Assembly: GCA_020091685.1 (NCBI GenBank)
Contig: CM034599.1
Location: 3,689,641-3,753,640 of the forward strand
DNA: 64,000 nt
Reading direction: 5' to 3'
Source: Lutjanus erythropterus
Lineage: Eukaryota > Chordata > Actinopteri > Lutjaniformes > Lutjanidae
Shown here one piece after another: positions 15,001-24,295 of this stretch. Position numbers and translations under genes: made by a program. The notes beneath the pieces are model-generated. The model was not told the DNA's origin, ran no database searches, and saw nothing but the letters and a program-made list of their open reading frames with translations. Within the stretch, counting starts at the first letter, position 1; each line of letters begins with the position of its first letter.

Positions 15001-16402
15001 AATTACCAACGCGTTGCAACCAACACACGGTCCGTATCAGGGTCGTTGTCAGCAGGAACTTGCACACCTGAAGCGTGTCACACTAATGAGCCGAGTTGGA
15101 GGATGACTCTCTATCAGTGTGCAAATCTACAGAACAAAAACAAGGAAGTGATAGCTACATCATTAAAATGAGGGAGAAAGAAGGATGAGGGAAGAAAAAG
15201 GGATGAAAGGGGGGTGGAAGGAAGTGAATGAGAGAGGAGATGAGAAGAAGGGTGAAACTTAATGATTAAAAAGAAGAGAGATATAATGTGGCTACCAAGT
15301 CAAGGTGGACATGATCTTTCCTTTACGTGTAAATCCTCAGTTCCTCATAACTACAAATCAGCTTCCATGTATTAAAATACAATTTAAATATTATTTCTGA
15401 AGTGTAATTTCACAGGAAAAGAGAAATCATCATGTAGGTCAGGGTACTTTTACTACTTTCTGTTGTCCAGTCCAAAAGGGTGTCATGTTGGAGTCATGTT
15501 GTCTTCTAACACCATGACTTTCAGTGTGTCAACCTTTTTCACGGCAGCCATATTGATATAAAATAGCAGGTTAAACACAGCCGTTACCAATGATTCTAAT
15601 TAGAGTCTATTCCATTAGTGTAGCAGAGCCTTTTCAGTGAGCCAACATGCACATTAGCAGCATCCAGACTCTGTTTGACCTGAATGGAACAGAACCTTAA
15701 ATAGTACCACTGTAATGCCACAGCATAATCAACATAACTTTAACTTTTTATGTTCTGTATCTCAGCCTCTTAATCTTCTTTTTGTTAGTCCCACACAGAG
15801 ATAATCACAGTGGCACTGCAGTCTATAAAACAGCATATGTGGTGTTCCTATTGGCTAAGTGTCTTATTTGATATATGTGAAATGTGCTCCCATCTTGAAA
15901 CTGATTGATTTTCACTACATTATCGCAATGATTGCAATGACCACGTTTAAAATTTCCACTGGGCTTTTGTAGGGCGATCTAATTTTGAACAAAGCCTATA
16001 GTGTGTGCCTTGGATCACTTTTGAAGGAGACTTGCATTTAATTTTTTTGTAATATTGACTTGCCCTTCACAAGATGACATAAGCACAGTTCACCTGAAGT
16101 ATTTAAAGAGCACCTGTGTGTGATCAGCACTTCTGCACTGTATTCAGGAGTTAATAGTGCATTTGTTGGGGACTATTTCTAGCTGCGGACTAATACACAT
16201 TTGGTACTCGTCTGAGTATTTACAATGGTAGGACAGTGTACGCGAGTTTGATTCAAATTATACTGCAGCGCGACAATAAAGGAAAATGACAGGGTGTGTT
16301 TCTAATGTTTCTGTGCAACAATCAAAGGTTTTTTTTTCATGGGTTTAACTGACAGTAAAAAAAAAAAAAAAAAGTGGAATAGCACCACTTTATCCCCTAA
16401 CC
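15001..16402. other. Intergenic sequence with one old repeat
   Basis: A segment at about 15510-15720 (GCAGCCATATTGATATAAAA, then GAGCCAACATGCACATTAGC) resembles the left half of the palindromic element at 22035-22265 but lacks the mirrored half. Poly(A) and poly(T) runs lie near 16330-16373. Nothing else is recognised. Confidence 0.5.
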
Positions 16403-16464
16403 TTAAAGGGATAGTTCAGGTTTTTTGAAGTGAGGTTGCACGAGGTATTAAGCCATGTATTACT

Positions 16465-16920
16465 CAGGCTTTGCTGGTATAAAGGTATTACAGTTTGGCA
16501 GGGTATTAAAAAATCCCTACGGTATGGTTTTCAATACTGTCATAAACACAGACGCTCCTCTGTCTATTAAAGTGATATGGAGTTTCTGTACTGGCTCACT
16601 GCAGTGCAGCACAGCTGAGCAGACAAACATGGTGTGGGGGGGGAGTAAAGTTACAGGACTAACAAGTAAAAAAAAAAAAAAAAAAGAAGAAATATGCTTC
16701 TGCCCTAGGAGTATTCTGAATTTAGTCCCAATAATAAAGGTAAGCCAGCAATCACTGCAGACAACTGAGTGGTCAGAGTAGTGTGAGTGTGTAACCATAG
16801 TGAGTGTGAGAGGGGATGACTGGCAGACTAATTTACAGACGGCGCTGTAAATGCACAGTGTGGATTTGAGTTTGTCGGTGAATAAAAGCTGCAGCTTCTC
16901 AAAACCAAAGCAGAGATCCT

Positions 16921-17005
<85 letters not shown>

Positions 17006-17136
17006 GTTTCCCAGCTGTGGGAAGAGCCTCGCTCTGATGGTCAGCTCCGTCTATACAGGAAAACTACACACAAAATTACCATATATCCAGGTAAAATGTG
17101 AGGACGGTATGAAAAAATAGATACCATGCAAGCCTG
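16465..17136. mobile_element. Non-autonomous hAT-like element nested in family A copy
   Basis: Short inverted ends CAGGCTTTGC (16465-16474) and GCAAGCCTG (17128-17136) bound the insert. The flanking octamers GTATTACT (16457-16464) and GTATTACC (17137-17144) differ at one base. They match the uninterrupted family A sequence (GTATTACC), so this is a target-site duplication. An 8-bp duplication with CAGG-type ends is typical of hAT transposons. No transposase remains. The insert carries a long GT microsatellite. Confidence 0.75.
16923..17004. repeat. (GT)n microsatellite, 41 units
   Basis: Perfect uninterrupted GT repeat of 82 bp inside the nested element. The translated Cys-Val frame over it is an artefact. 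Confidence 0.98.
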
Positions 17137-17267
17137 GTATTACCTGCAGTACACGGCGGTCGACACGCCCCCAGTTTGGAGAAGCAGCAGGAGTACCGGG
17201 GTAGGAAGCCAAGCGATGTACTGCTGTGGACAGGGTCAGCAGCAAAATGTAGACACCTTAAAGAAAA

Positions 17268-17545
17268 GAGCTGAAATGATTAATCGATTATTAAATTAAC
17301 TGGCAAATATTTTGGTATTTATTCATAAAAATGTCAAAATTCTCTGATTTCAGCTTCTCTTATGATAGTAAACTGAATATCTTTGTGTTTGTGAAATAAC
17401 AAGACATTTGAGGACATCACCGTTGGCCTTGGAAAACATTTTTCACCATTTTCTGACATTTTATGGACCAAACCACTAATTGTTTAATCAGGAAAATAAT
17501 CAACAAATGAATGGATGATGAAAATAATCATTAGTTGCAGCCCTA
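17268..17545. repeat. Teleost AATCGATTA-rich interspersed repeat, copy 1
   Basis: The left edge is GAGCTGAAATGATTAATCGA and the right edge ATCATTAGTTGCAGCCCT, which are imperfect inverted matches (GGGCTGCAACTAATGAT). The interior has ATGTCAAAATTCTCTGATTT and GTAAACTGAATATCTTTG, shared with 48740-49067. Related copies are at 22609-22918, 40914-41158, 48740-49067 and 53842-54055. Confidence 0.72.
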
Positions 17546-18077
17546 ATATCTGTGTACGCTGATATTAACAATATTTCCACTTTATCTTGCCATCAGACGG
17601 CCTTTTCCATTGAGGAAAAAGCTGTTATAGAAGCCAAATATCACTCTCTTCAAAGCAACCTGACTCCTTTAACAGTAATTTTACCTTGCAGAACACAGGA
17701 GTTGCATGTTTTAAAGGGTACTTTGGATTCACTACAGTCACTAACGAATCGTGGCAGGGGTCGACCTGCACCTCCCGTGTTCTTCAAGGTAAAACTGCTG
17801 ACATTGCCAGTAGAGTTAATGGTGGTTTCCAGTCAGAAAAGGTCTGACGGCAATTTAAAGCAATGAAAATATTCTAAATATAGCGTACATTTTACCTAAT
17901 ATTGATTCTTTTTATTACGGCCCTTTTTAAAATGGCTGAAATGTGTTTTGTTGCTGATTGCTGCTCTTTCTTCTCCAAACTGGAGGCGTGCCGACCGCCA
18001 TCTACTGTAGGTAATACACTGACCGGGTCTAAGTACCTCATTCAATCCCACTTCAAATAAATCAAACTATCCCTTCA

Positions 18078-18749
18078 ACCCTAAATCCAAGTCCCCCTAA
18101 ACATACTGTTTGTGGAGAGCAGCCTCTGGGTCCCTGCAATGGGGACTCATCCCAGGTTTTGATTGTGATCTAAATGTAATCTCATACACAACAGTAAACA
18201 TATGCACTACAAAGAGTGTTAGTGATGACTCAAAACCCCAGAGGCAATAAACAACTACAGTACCTCACAAAGCCCTTCAGCAGCATGAGGCGAGCACCCG
18301 ACCGTGTCATTTAGATCTATCGGCTCAGGAGGACAGCGGGGCTCCGTGCACAGAGGAGCGACATATCAGCCGGCACTCTGGGACAGAACGGGACATTTTT
18401 CTGCCTGCTGCAAAACAACAGAAGGTCACGGGGCTACCAAGATACACCTGGCTCGAATGGTACTCCTCAGTGAGGCTGAGAAAGATTTATCTCGATACCT
18501 GTTCTGTTTTATGGGAGTCGAGCCCCATTCTGTACAAATACGATGCTCTAAAGCATGCAGTGGGTCCTGCACGTAATAACAAAGGTCGATGCTGTAAATC
18601 CAGATGGATGCTCGCCGTTAGAGCATTTTTACGGTTGCTTATTTCACACATCATCTGTCTAAATGAGCATCCTTAACCTGCCGCCGCGCTCAGTCCCACA
18701 GAAAACTGTCTCTCAGGTGACAAGATGAGGACTGTGCGAGGCTCAGAGG
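18078..18749. other. Intergenic sequence, nothing recognised
   Basis: The open frames at 18304-18676 are short and lack domains. No repeats with clear ends are visible. Confidence 0.5.
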
Positions 18750-19700
18750 TGGTAGAAGTACAGAAAAAAAAGACGTCGGTAAAAATAGAAGTACGAGTTG
18801 AGTTTCTTTACTCAAATAAAACTGAAACAGTTCAGGCTCTGAAATGTACTCAAAGTATAAAAGTAAAAAGTCGTCCTCTAAAGGACATTTCTGTTGACAG
18901 TTTCTGTGCAAAGCAAACTGAACCTCACCTTTTCTTTGTCTCCTGCTTTGTCTGTTTCATCTTATGTGTTTTATGTTTGTCTCATGTCTTTTTTATATTT
19001 ATTGTGTTATTTTATAGTTTAGTTTCATCTTGTTACGTCTCTTTTGTCTCGTCATGTCTTTGTCTTGTTACATCTGTTCTTTTGTTACATATTTTACATG
19101 TTTTTTTGTCTTGTCTTTTTAGTATTGTTATGTAGCTTTTTGTCTTGTTACATCTTTTTTTGTCATTACATCATTTTTATCTTGTCATTTGTTTGTTTTG
19201 TTGCATCTTTTTTCATCTTGTTATGTCTTTTATATCATTTTTCGTTTTATCTTTCTTGCCTCATTTCACATTGTTACATCTTTTACGTTGTTTTTTTTAT
19301 CTTGTTACATCTTTGTCACGTCAACAAGATGAAAAAGATGGAACAAAACAAATTTTGTCTGTTACATCATCTTGTTTCCTGTTTTATACCTCTTGTGTCG
19401 TCTTTTGTCCTGTCACATCATGGACACACCAAAAAAAATAGTCTTTTCCACGTGTTATTGTTAGGTTGATTATTGTTGTTGATGTTGGGAAACTTAAAAT
19501 AATCAATAATTCCCCTCAAATGTCTTAAACTAAAGTAACAGGTCTGTTTTGTGTAAGTAGTACAAAGTACAAATATTTTAGTTAAAATCAGGGAGTAAAA
19601 GTAAAAAGTTGACTGAAAAATAAATATTCAAGTAAAGTAGAGACGCCTGAAAACTCTACTGGAGTACAGTTAAGTTTCTGTATTTAGTTATTTCCCTCCC
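18750..19700. repeat. Interspersed repeat with a T-rich tandem core
   Basis: The flanks (about 18755-18890 and 19530-19695) contain the stock fish-repeat phrases AGTATAAAAGTAAAAAGTCG and GTAAAAGTAAAAAGTTGACT, with GTACAGTTAAGTTTCTGTAT at the right edge. The core at 18925-19430 is a degenerate tandem array based on CTTGTTACATCTTTTTTGTC with many variants. This core gives rise to the hydrophobic Phe/Leu/Cys/Ser frames of 98-141 residues, which are not genes. Confidence 0.65.
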
Positions 19701-20640
19701 TGGAGAGGCTCGACATGTGTTTTCTTCCTCTCAGCCTGACTTCACCAGGGGCAGCATGTAAGAAACAGATCAACCCTGAGTAAAACAACTTGTCTCTTGT
19801 CCAACACCGTCCCATTTGGAACCTTGCTGGGAAAAGGCTCCGGGATGCTGCCGACCAACAAAGACAGCTCCGATAAGATAATTAGGTCTATGTAAATGCG
19901 GATGATTAGTACTTAGAGATGGGCGATTTGTCTCCTTGGCTGTTTTCTTAAACATTGTGTCTGCATTAGCTTATCTTAATTAACATGTGATGATACCTCC
20001 TAATCCTCCAATTACTGGAGGAACATCTTCTGGAGCATCTGCCGGTCGCTCATTACACAGGTAAGACTCAGTAATACAATTAAAAGCAGCTTAACATTTT
20101 GTAGATTATGTTACGACTGCCACACGCCTCTGACAAAGTCATTTAAAGTAGACGGGGAGGATACTAAATGCTTTGACACGCTGCACAGAAAATGGTTGTA
20201 ATTAAAGAAAAAATATGAAACATTTTCCTAAAAAAAAAAAAACAATGAGCAGACTGGTATAAACATAATTCCTTTCAATCATCACTCATGACCTACTAGA
20301 AGTGTGTGATGGTGGCTGCATCTGCAAAGAATCTGCCCTCTGCCTGTATTTTCTCATCTCCTCATTATTTTGCTGTGCTCAGGATGCTTTTTCCAACCCA
20401 AAATGCCAGTACTTCACATCCTAGTGTCTTTCTGGTGCATTTATGAACAGCTTGGGCAAATCCTACTGAGTCTACCTTTAAGAACAGGTTGGGACAAAAA
20501 AGATTTTGGCAGGATAATCCTTCTAAAATCACGTCTGTGAAAAAGGTGAGGGAAAAATGTTTTGCCAGATTAAAAAAAAAAAAGTTTTTCTTTTGGCTGC
20601 CGATTTCTGGGCAGATTAAAATACATTTGAAGCCAAAAGA
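19701..20640. other. Intergenic unique-looking sequence
   Basis: No gene is seen. The part at 19840-20130 is non-repetitive and holds several ATTA/TAAT cores (AGATAATTAGG, TTAATTAACATG, CCAATTACTGG). It could be regulatory but is unproven. An A-run is at 20230-20243. Confidence 0.4.
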
Positions 20641-20659
20641 AAGACATGACAGTAAAATC

Positions 20660-21335
20660 AGATAATTCTCTAACACATATTATAGGTACAATAAACAGAA
20701 CTCGCTCTGCACAGCCGGTATCAGGGATCAGGTGCTGCTTGGTCACAGGAACATCTCAGGGAAAAACACGTTTCACCCGCGACTTCTTCAGGTTCGCTCA
20801 ACAGAATCACATGAGCACTCACAGGTGTGAGAAATATTCATGGATCACGCGGCGAATTATCACAGTCATTTCATTTCTTTTGTGTCCAACTTTTTTCTTC
20901 AACATTTTTCAAAAGAATAATTTTCCGATTCATCCAAAGAGCATAATAATTTCCACAAAATGACATTAATCAGTACCTTTACACGACTGACTGATTTGAA
21001 AATCTTAAAAAATAAACGACAGGTCCTACGTCTGTCCGTCTACACTGCCGGGTGGACAGGGGGACTGACAGTGGACCTAGTGGCTCATGTCTCCCTATGG
21101 GTCCAAATTAATGACAACAAATTTAAGGGAAGCAGCCGACCTGTGTTTTTTTCTCCTTGTAGTGTCTAGCAATGGCGTAATCCATGTTCCCATTTCTAAC
21201 GGCAGCCGTATGTGCAGCAGTTCTCAGTCTGAGATGACGCTTTGTTTGGCCCACATACATTAAACCCCAAGGGCATTTCAGAATATAAAAGACATGAGTC
21301 ATGTCTTGAATGTTCAAAATGTTTAAAAGAAACAT
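20660..21335 (-). mobile_element. Penelope-like retroelement 3' fragment (minus copy)
   Basis: Read on the minus strand from 21335, this begins with GIY-YIG endonuclease coding sequence and continues into a 3' tail. The tail contains GTTGAGCGAACCTGAAGAAG (20778-20797 reversed), then GGTGAAACG, a layout typical of Penelope/Neptune elements. Relative to the plus copy at 21360-21905 it lacks about 110 bp just after the endonuclease core (around 21110-21125). No reverse transcriptase remains. The two copies are head to head with about 25 bp between them. Confidence 0.75.
21123..21335 (-). pseudogene. GIY-YIG endonuclease domain remnant of Penelope-like element
   Basis: The 70-residue frame contains FYILKCPWGLMYVGQTKRHL, which fits the start of a GIY-YIG domain in Penelope-like elements (a Tyr/Ile/Lys-Cys-Pro stretch, then YVGQTKR). 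RNGNMDYAIARHYKEKK follows. In these elements the C-terminal nuclease nicks the target DNA. The frame stops soon after, where the deletion relative to the plus copy lies. It is a truncated relic and not a host gene. Confidence 0.8.
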
Positions 21336-21359
21336 GGAATAAAAGAATTCATTAATTGC

Positions 21360-21905
21360 CTCTCATGTCATTTATATTCTGAAATGCCCTTGTGGTTTAA
21401 TGTATGTTGGCCAAACAAAGTGTCATCTCAAACAGAGTTGCTGAGCATATGGTTGCCGTTAGAAACGGGAACATGGATTGCGCCACTGCTAGACGCTACA
21501 GGGGGAAAAACTCTGGGTCGGCTGCTTGCCTTAAATTTGTTGGCATTGAAAAAGTACAACCCAGTCCAAGAAGGGAGGCATTTTGAATCCATGAATTGAA
21601 CAAACACAGAGTTTGAGTAATTATCTGTGATTTAAATATTAATTTATATATCCCTCTTCGGGTTATTTGGACCCACAGGGAGACATGAGCCCATAGGTCC
21701 CCTGTCAGTCCCCCTGTCCACCCAGCAGTTGTTATCCTTGTAACTCTTTATGAATCTTTCAATTTTTTGTGATTAATGTAATTTTGTGCAAATTATTATG
21801 CTCTTTGAGTGAATTGGAAAATTACATTTTTTGAAAAATGTTGAAGGAAAAAATAAAATGTATATTCATCCTGTGTTGAGCGAACCTGAAGAAGGTAACT
21901 GTTTT
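21360..21905 (+). mobile_element. Penelope-like retroelement 3' fragment (plus copy)
   Basis: This mirrors the minus copy: TTTATATTCTGAAATGCCCT, then TTTAATGTATGTTGGCCAAA and AGAAACGGGAACATGGATTG. It retains the end of the endonuclease region, with KFVGIEK and RREAF followed by a stop and IHELN in another reading. The tail again has TGAGCGAACCTGAAGAAGG near 21880. Frameshifts between 21366 and 21440 separate the CPCGL-like part from the AEHMVAVRNGNMD part. Confidence 0.75.
21404..21600 (+). pseudogene. Second GIY-YIG endonuclease remnant, frameshifted
   Basis: The + strand frame from 21404 reads MLAKQSVISNRVAEHMVAVR, then GNMDCATARRYRGKN and FVGIEKVQPSPRREAF. It matches the region after YVGQTKR in the minus copy and extends beyond that copy's break. 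The YVGQTK part falls in a different frame, so at least one indel occurred. Confidence 0.72.
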
Positions 21906-22034
21906 ACGGACAGAAATTTATAATCAAACTTAAATCTTTACTGTTTAGTATTTATAATGTAACGTTTCAGTGTTGAGAGTTTTTCAGATCGTACAAACCT
22001 GTTTAAAAAAAAACATTTTGGAATCAGAGTAGTT

Positions 22035-22265
22035 GCAGACCATTTTCACTGCAGCCATTTTGACATGAAACCGTCGGGGTAAACACAGGTGTTACCGATG
22101 ATACTAACTAAGGTTCTGAGGCTTTCCAGTGAGTCAACATGCACAATAACAGCACCCCGACTGTTCGACCTGAATGAAATACAACCTCAGTTAGTATCAT
22201 TGGTAACACCTGTGTTTACAATACTAGTTCATGTCAAAATGGCTGCTGTGGAAAAAGGTCCAATT
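22035..22265. repeat. Palindromic MITE, near-perfect arms
   Basis: The left arm contains GCAGCCATTTTGACATGAAA, then ACACAGGTGTTACCGATGAT and ACTAACTAAGGTT. The right arm has the reverse complements CAACCTCAGTTAGTATCATT, GGTAACACCTGTGTTTAC and TTCATGTCAAAATGGCTGC. Arms are about 70 bp around a spacer of about 85 bp. A related sequence at 15510-15720 keeps one arm only. Confidence 0.82.
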
Positions 22266-22608
22266 GTCAGGAAGTAATAAACAACATCATGCTACCCCAC
22301 AACTATGCTAACAGCTCAATGAGAAAATTCAAGTTCAAGAGTTGTGGCATGTTTGCTGACGTTTTCAGAAATGCAGGAGGCCGTGAAAGTTCATTTTACG
22401 GTGAATGGTAAGTTAATATATTGTAATTCTAGATGTACAAAGCTTTTTTGTGTAATGTTTGAATGTCTGTGGAAACTGCTGATGTTGCCAACAACCTCAT
22501 CTTTTCATGATGCATTTGCATTTCCTGGATTACGTTACTCGCTCACTCATGTGCTAAAATGTCAGCCCTGGTGGTGTCTATACGCTGACTGCCATACCTG
22601 ACCCTAAC

Positions 22609-22918
22609 TAGAGCTACAACAAATCATTATTTTTATTATTTATTAAACCGGCACTTATTTTCACAATTAAGAGTTTAATAATACTAATTATAATGGATTC
22701 ATCTATGAAGTTTATACAATGTAAATTTCCCAGAGTCCAGACTGATGTCTTTTGCGGTCCACAAGCCAAAAACAAAGAAGAATTAAAGCTTTTACCATCA
22801 CAAATGACAAAGAAAGCAGTAAATCCTCACATTTAAAAAGCTACTGTTTTGCTTGAAAAATAAACAATTAAAAATAGCAGGTGATTTTCTTTTGATCGAC
22901 TCATCGTTGCAGCTCTAC
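22609..22918. repeat. Teleost AATCGATTA-rich interspersed repeat, copy 2 (diverged)
   Basis: It starts GAGCTACAACAAATCATTAT and ends CGACTCATCGTTGCAGCTCT. The terminal GAGCT(G/A)CAAC motif is inverted at the two ends. The interior is diverged but retains AGTCCAGACTGATGTCTTTT-type text. Confidence 0.55.
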
Positions 22919-23883
22919 CTCATGCCACTAGAATGGTTTTAAAACATTCTTTAAAACTGAGAACTTTGCATCACTCTGGCTCATAGAACAAGCTAAAAAA
23001 AGTCAGCAGGTATAAATGTATGCAGGAGGTGTTCTCTCTGAGGCACTGTTGTTTGCTTAAATCCTGGCCAATAAATTAAGTTAAAATATTGGGTGGCCAG
23101 TCCCCAAACCATATATCTCAGTGTTATTGCCTCGCAATTCTGCCTCCATAACCACTTCGATGTGTCAGAAATTCCTCTCAACATGAGAAACAAGCCGCCA
23201 CACTAGAATTATGACCCGGAGGCATTGTGTTGGTTTCAAACATCAAGCTGTCTGCTCAGTCACGCCTATATGGGCTCTCTGACCAAATTAAAGAGGAAAT
23301 GGCCCTCTCCGAGCCTCATGACTGGGAGGGCTTAGCATTAAAAAATGATCTGTGATGACGTGTTGATTTCAATCTGTGTCTGATGAAACTAAAAAGAAAT
23401 ATGCTGCCTTCCCCAATGGGAATGCAAAATGAGGCTTTACACCTCTGTGTTTGCAGCTTTTTTTCCCCCAAACAGCCTGCCTTAGGGTGTGTTTTTTGTA
23501 ATATAAATAATTTAAGCACTCTACTTTGAGTTTCCCTCCGGGTCAACAAACCATAACCCTAATCATGAAAGCATCCTGGCTTTAAAGGCACAATCCGTGA
23601 TTCACATGTAAACAACAGGGTCCCCCTGCCGCTGCCTGGATCTCAAATTCAGGACTGGAACATGTTATCACGCAAAGTTATTAATGTTTTCTGACGCTTT
23701 AAATAGTTGTTTACATCAGTAATATTTGTGAACACAGAAGTAAACTTTTAGATTCGTACGTTTAGAATAAGATAGGGTATTAATTTTTCACTAAAATGTA
23801 TACCACCTGACTGCATAACATGTGACAGCGCTGGTTTGCAAGAGCCGAAAATACAAAATATGCATAATAAAAGTGAAGGATAG
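22919..23883. other. Intergenic sequence, nothing recognised
   Basis: Short domainless open frames only, and no clear repeat boundaries. Confidence 0.45.
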
Positions 23884-24295
23884 AGCTTGGTGACACTTTC
23901 CATTAAGGTTATGTCCATATTATGAATTCTAAGCACATTCCTGTTAACATTATAAGTCATTATAATGGATTTATAAGGCTTTATAAATGTTTATAATCAT
24001 ATATTACAAGGGGTGGACATAATGTATTATAGGTTCAGCACTCATAATGCTTTATAACTCCATGCCTAAGTGACAACAGTGACAACATCTGGGTTCTGTG
24101 TTACACAACGCATTATAACTAACATAACTAGCCAGTTATAAAGACACATAGAGAACTGCTGTAACATATCATTACAGATTCTAAATTCATTTTTTTCTTT
24201 CTGAAATGTAATAATGACTTATAAAGATCAATAATACACTATTGCCTGACTGTGTGAGCTTTAAGTGAAGTGACAGCACTGTATAAAGGTTAATA
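23884..24295. repeat. TTATAA-rich interspersed repeat
   Basis: It begins GCTTGGTGACACTTTCCATT and ends TGTGAGCTTTAAGTGAAGTG. The reverse complement of the end (CACTTCACTTAAAGCTCACA) is an imperfect match to the start. The interior repeats variants of CATTATAA, GCTTTATAA and TTTATAATC many times, typical of a common fish MITE. Confidence 0.6.

Larger units (their letters stand above)
16403..18077. repeat. Fold-back MITE family A, copy 4, with nested insertions
   Basis: The left end TTAAAGGGATAGTTCAGG is at 16403 and the right end (AAACTATCCCTTCAA) near 18077. The left arm is split: GAGGTATTAAGCCATGTATT before the break, and ATTACCTGCAGTACACGGCG after it at 17139. The break is a 672-bp hAT-like insertion (16465-17136). 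A second repeat with AATCGATTA motifs sits at 17268-17545. Family-typical inner blocks at 17560-17880 and the right arm at 17945-18077 complete the copy. Confidence 0.82.

Noticed and set aside
16923..17120. Cys-Val repeat open frame
   Set aside because: Translation of a GT microsatellite.
19044..19469. 141-aa hydrophobic frame that looks like a membrane protein
   Set aside because: It is produced by the T-rich degenerate tandem repeat; similar hydrophobic text appears in overlapping frames.
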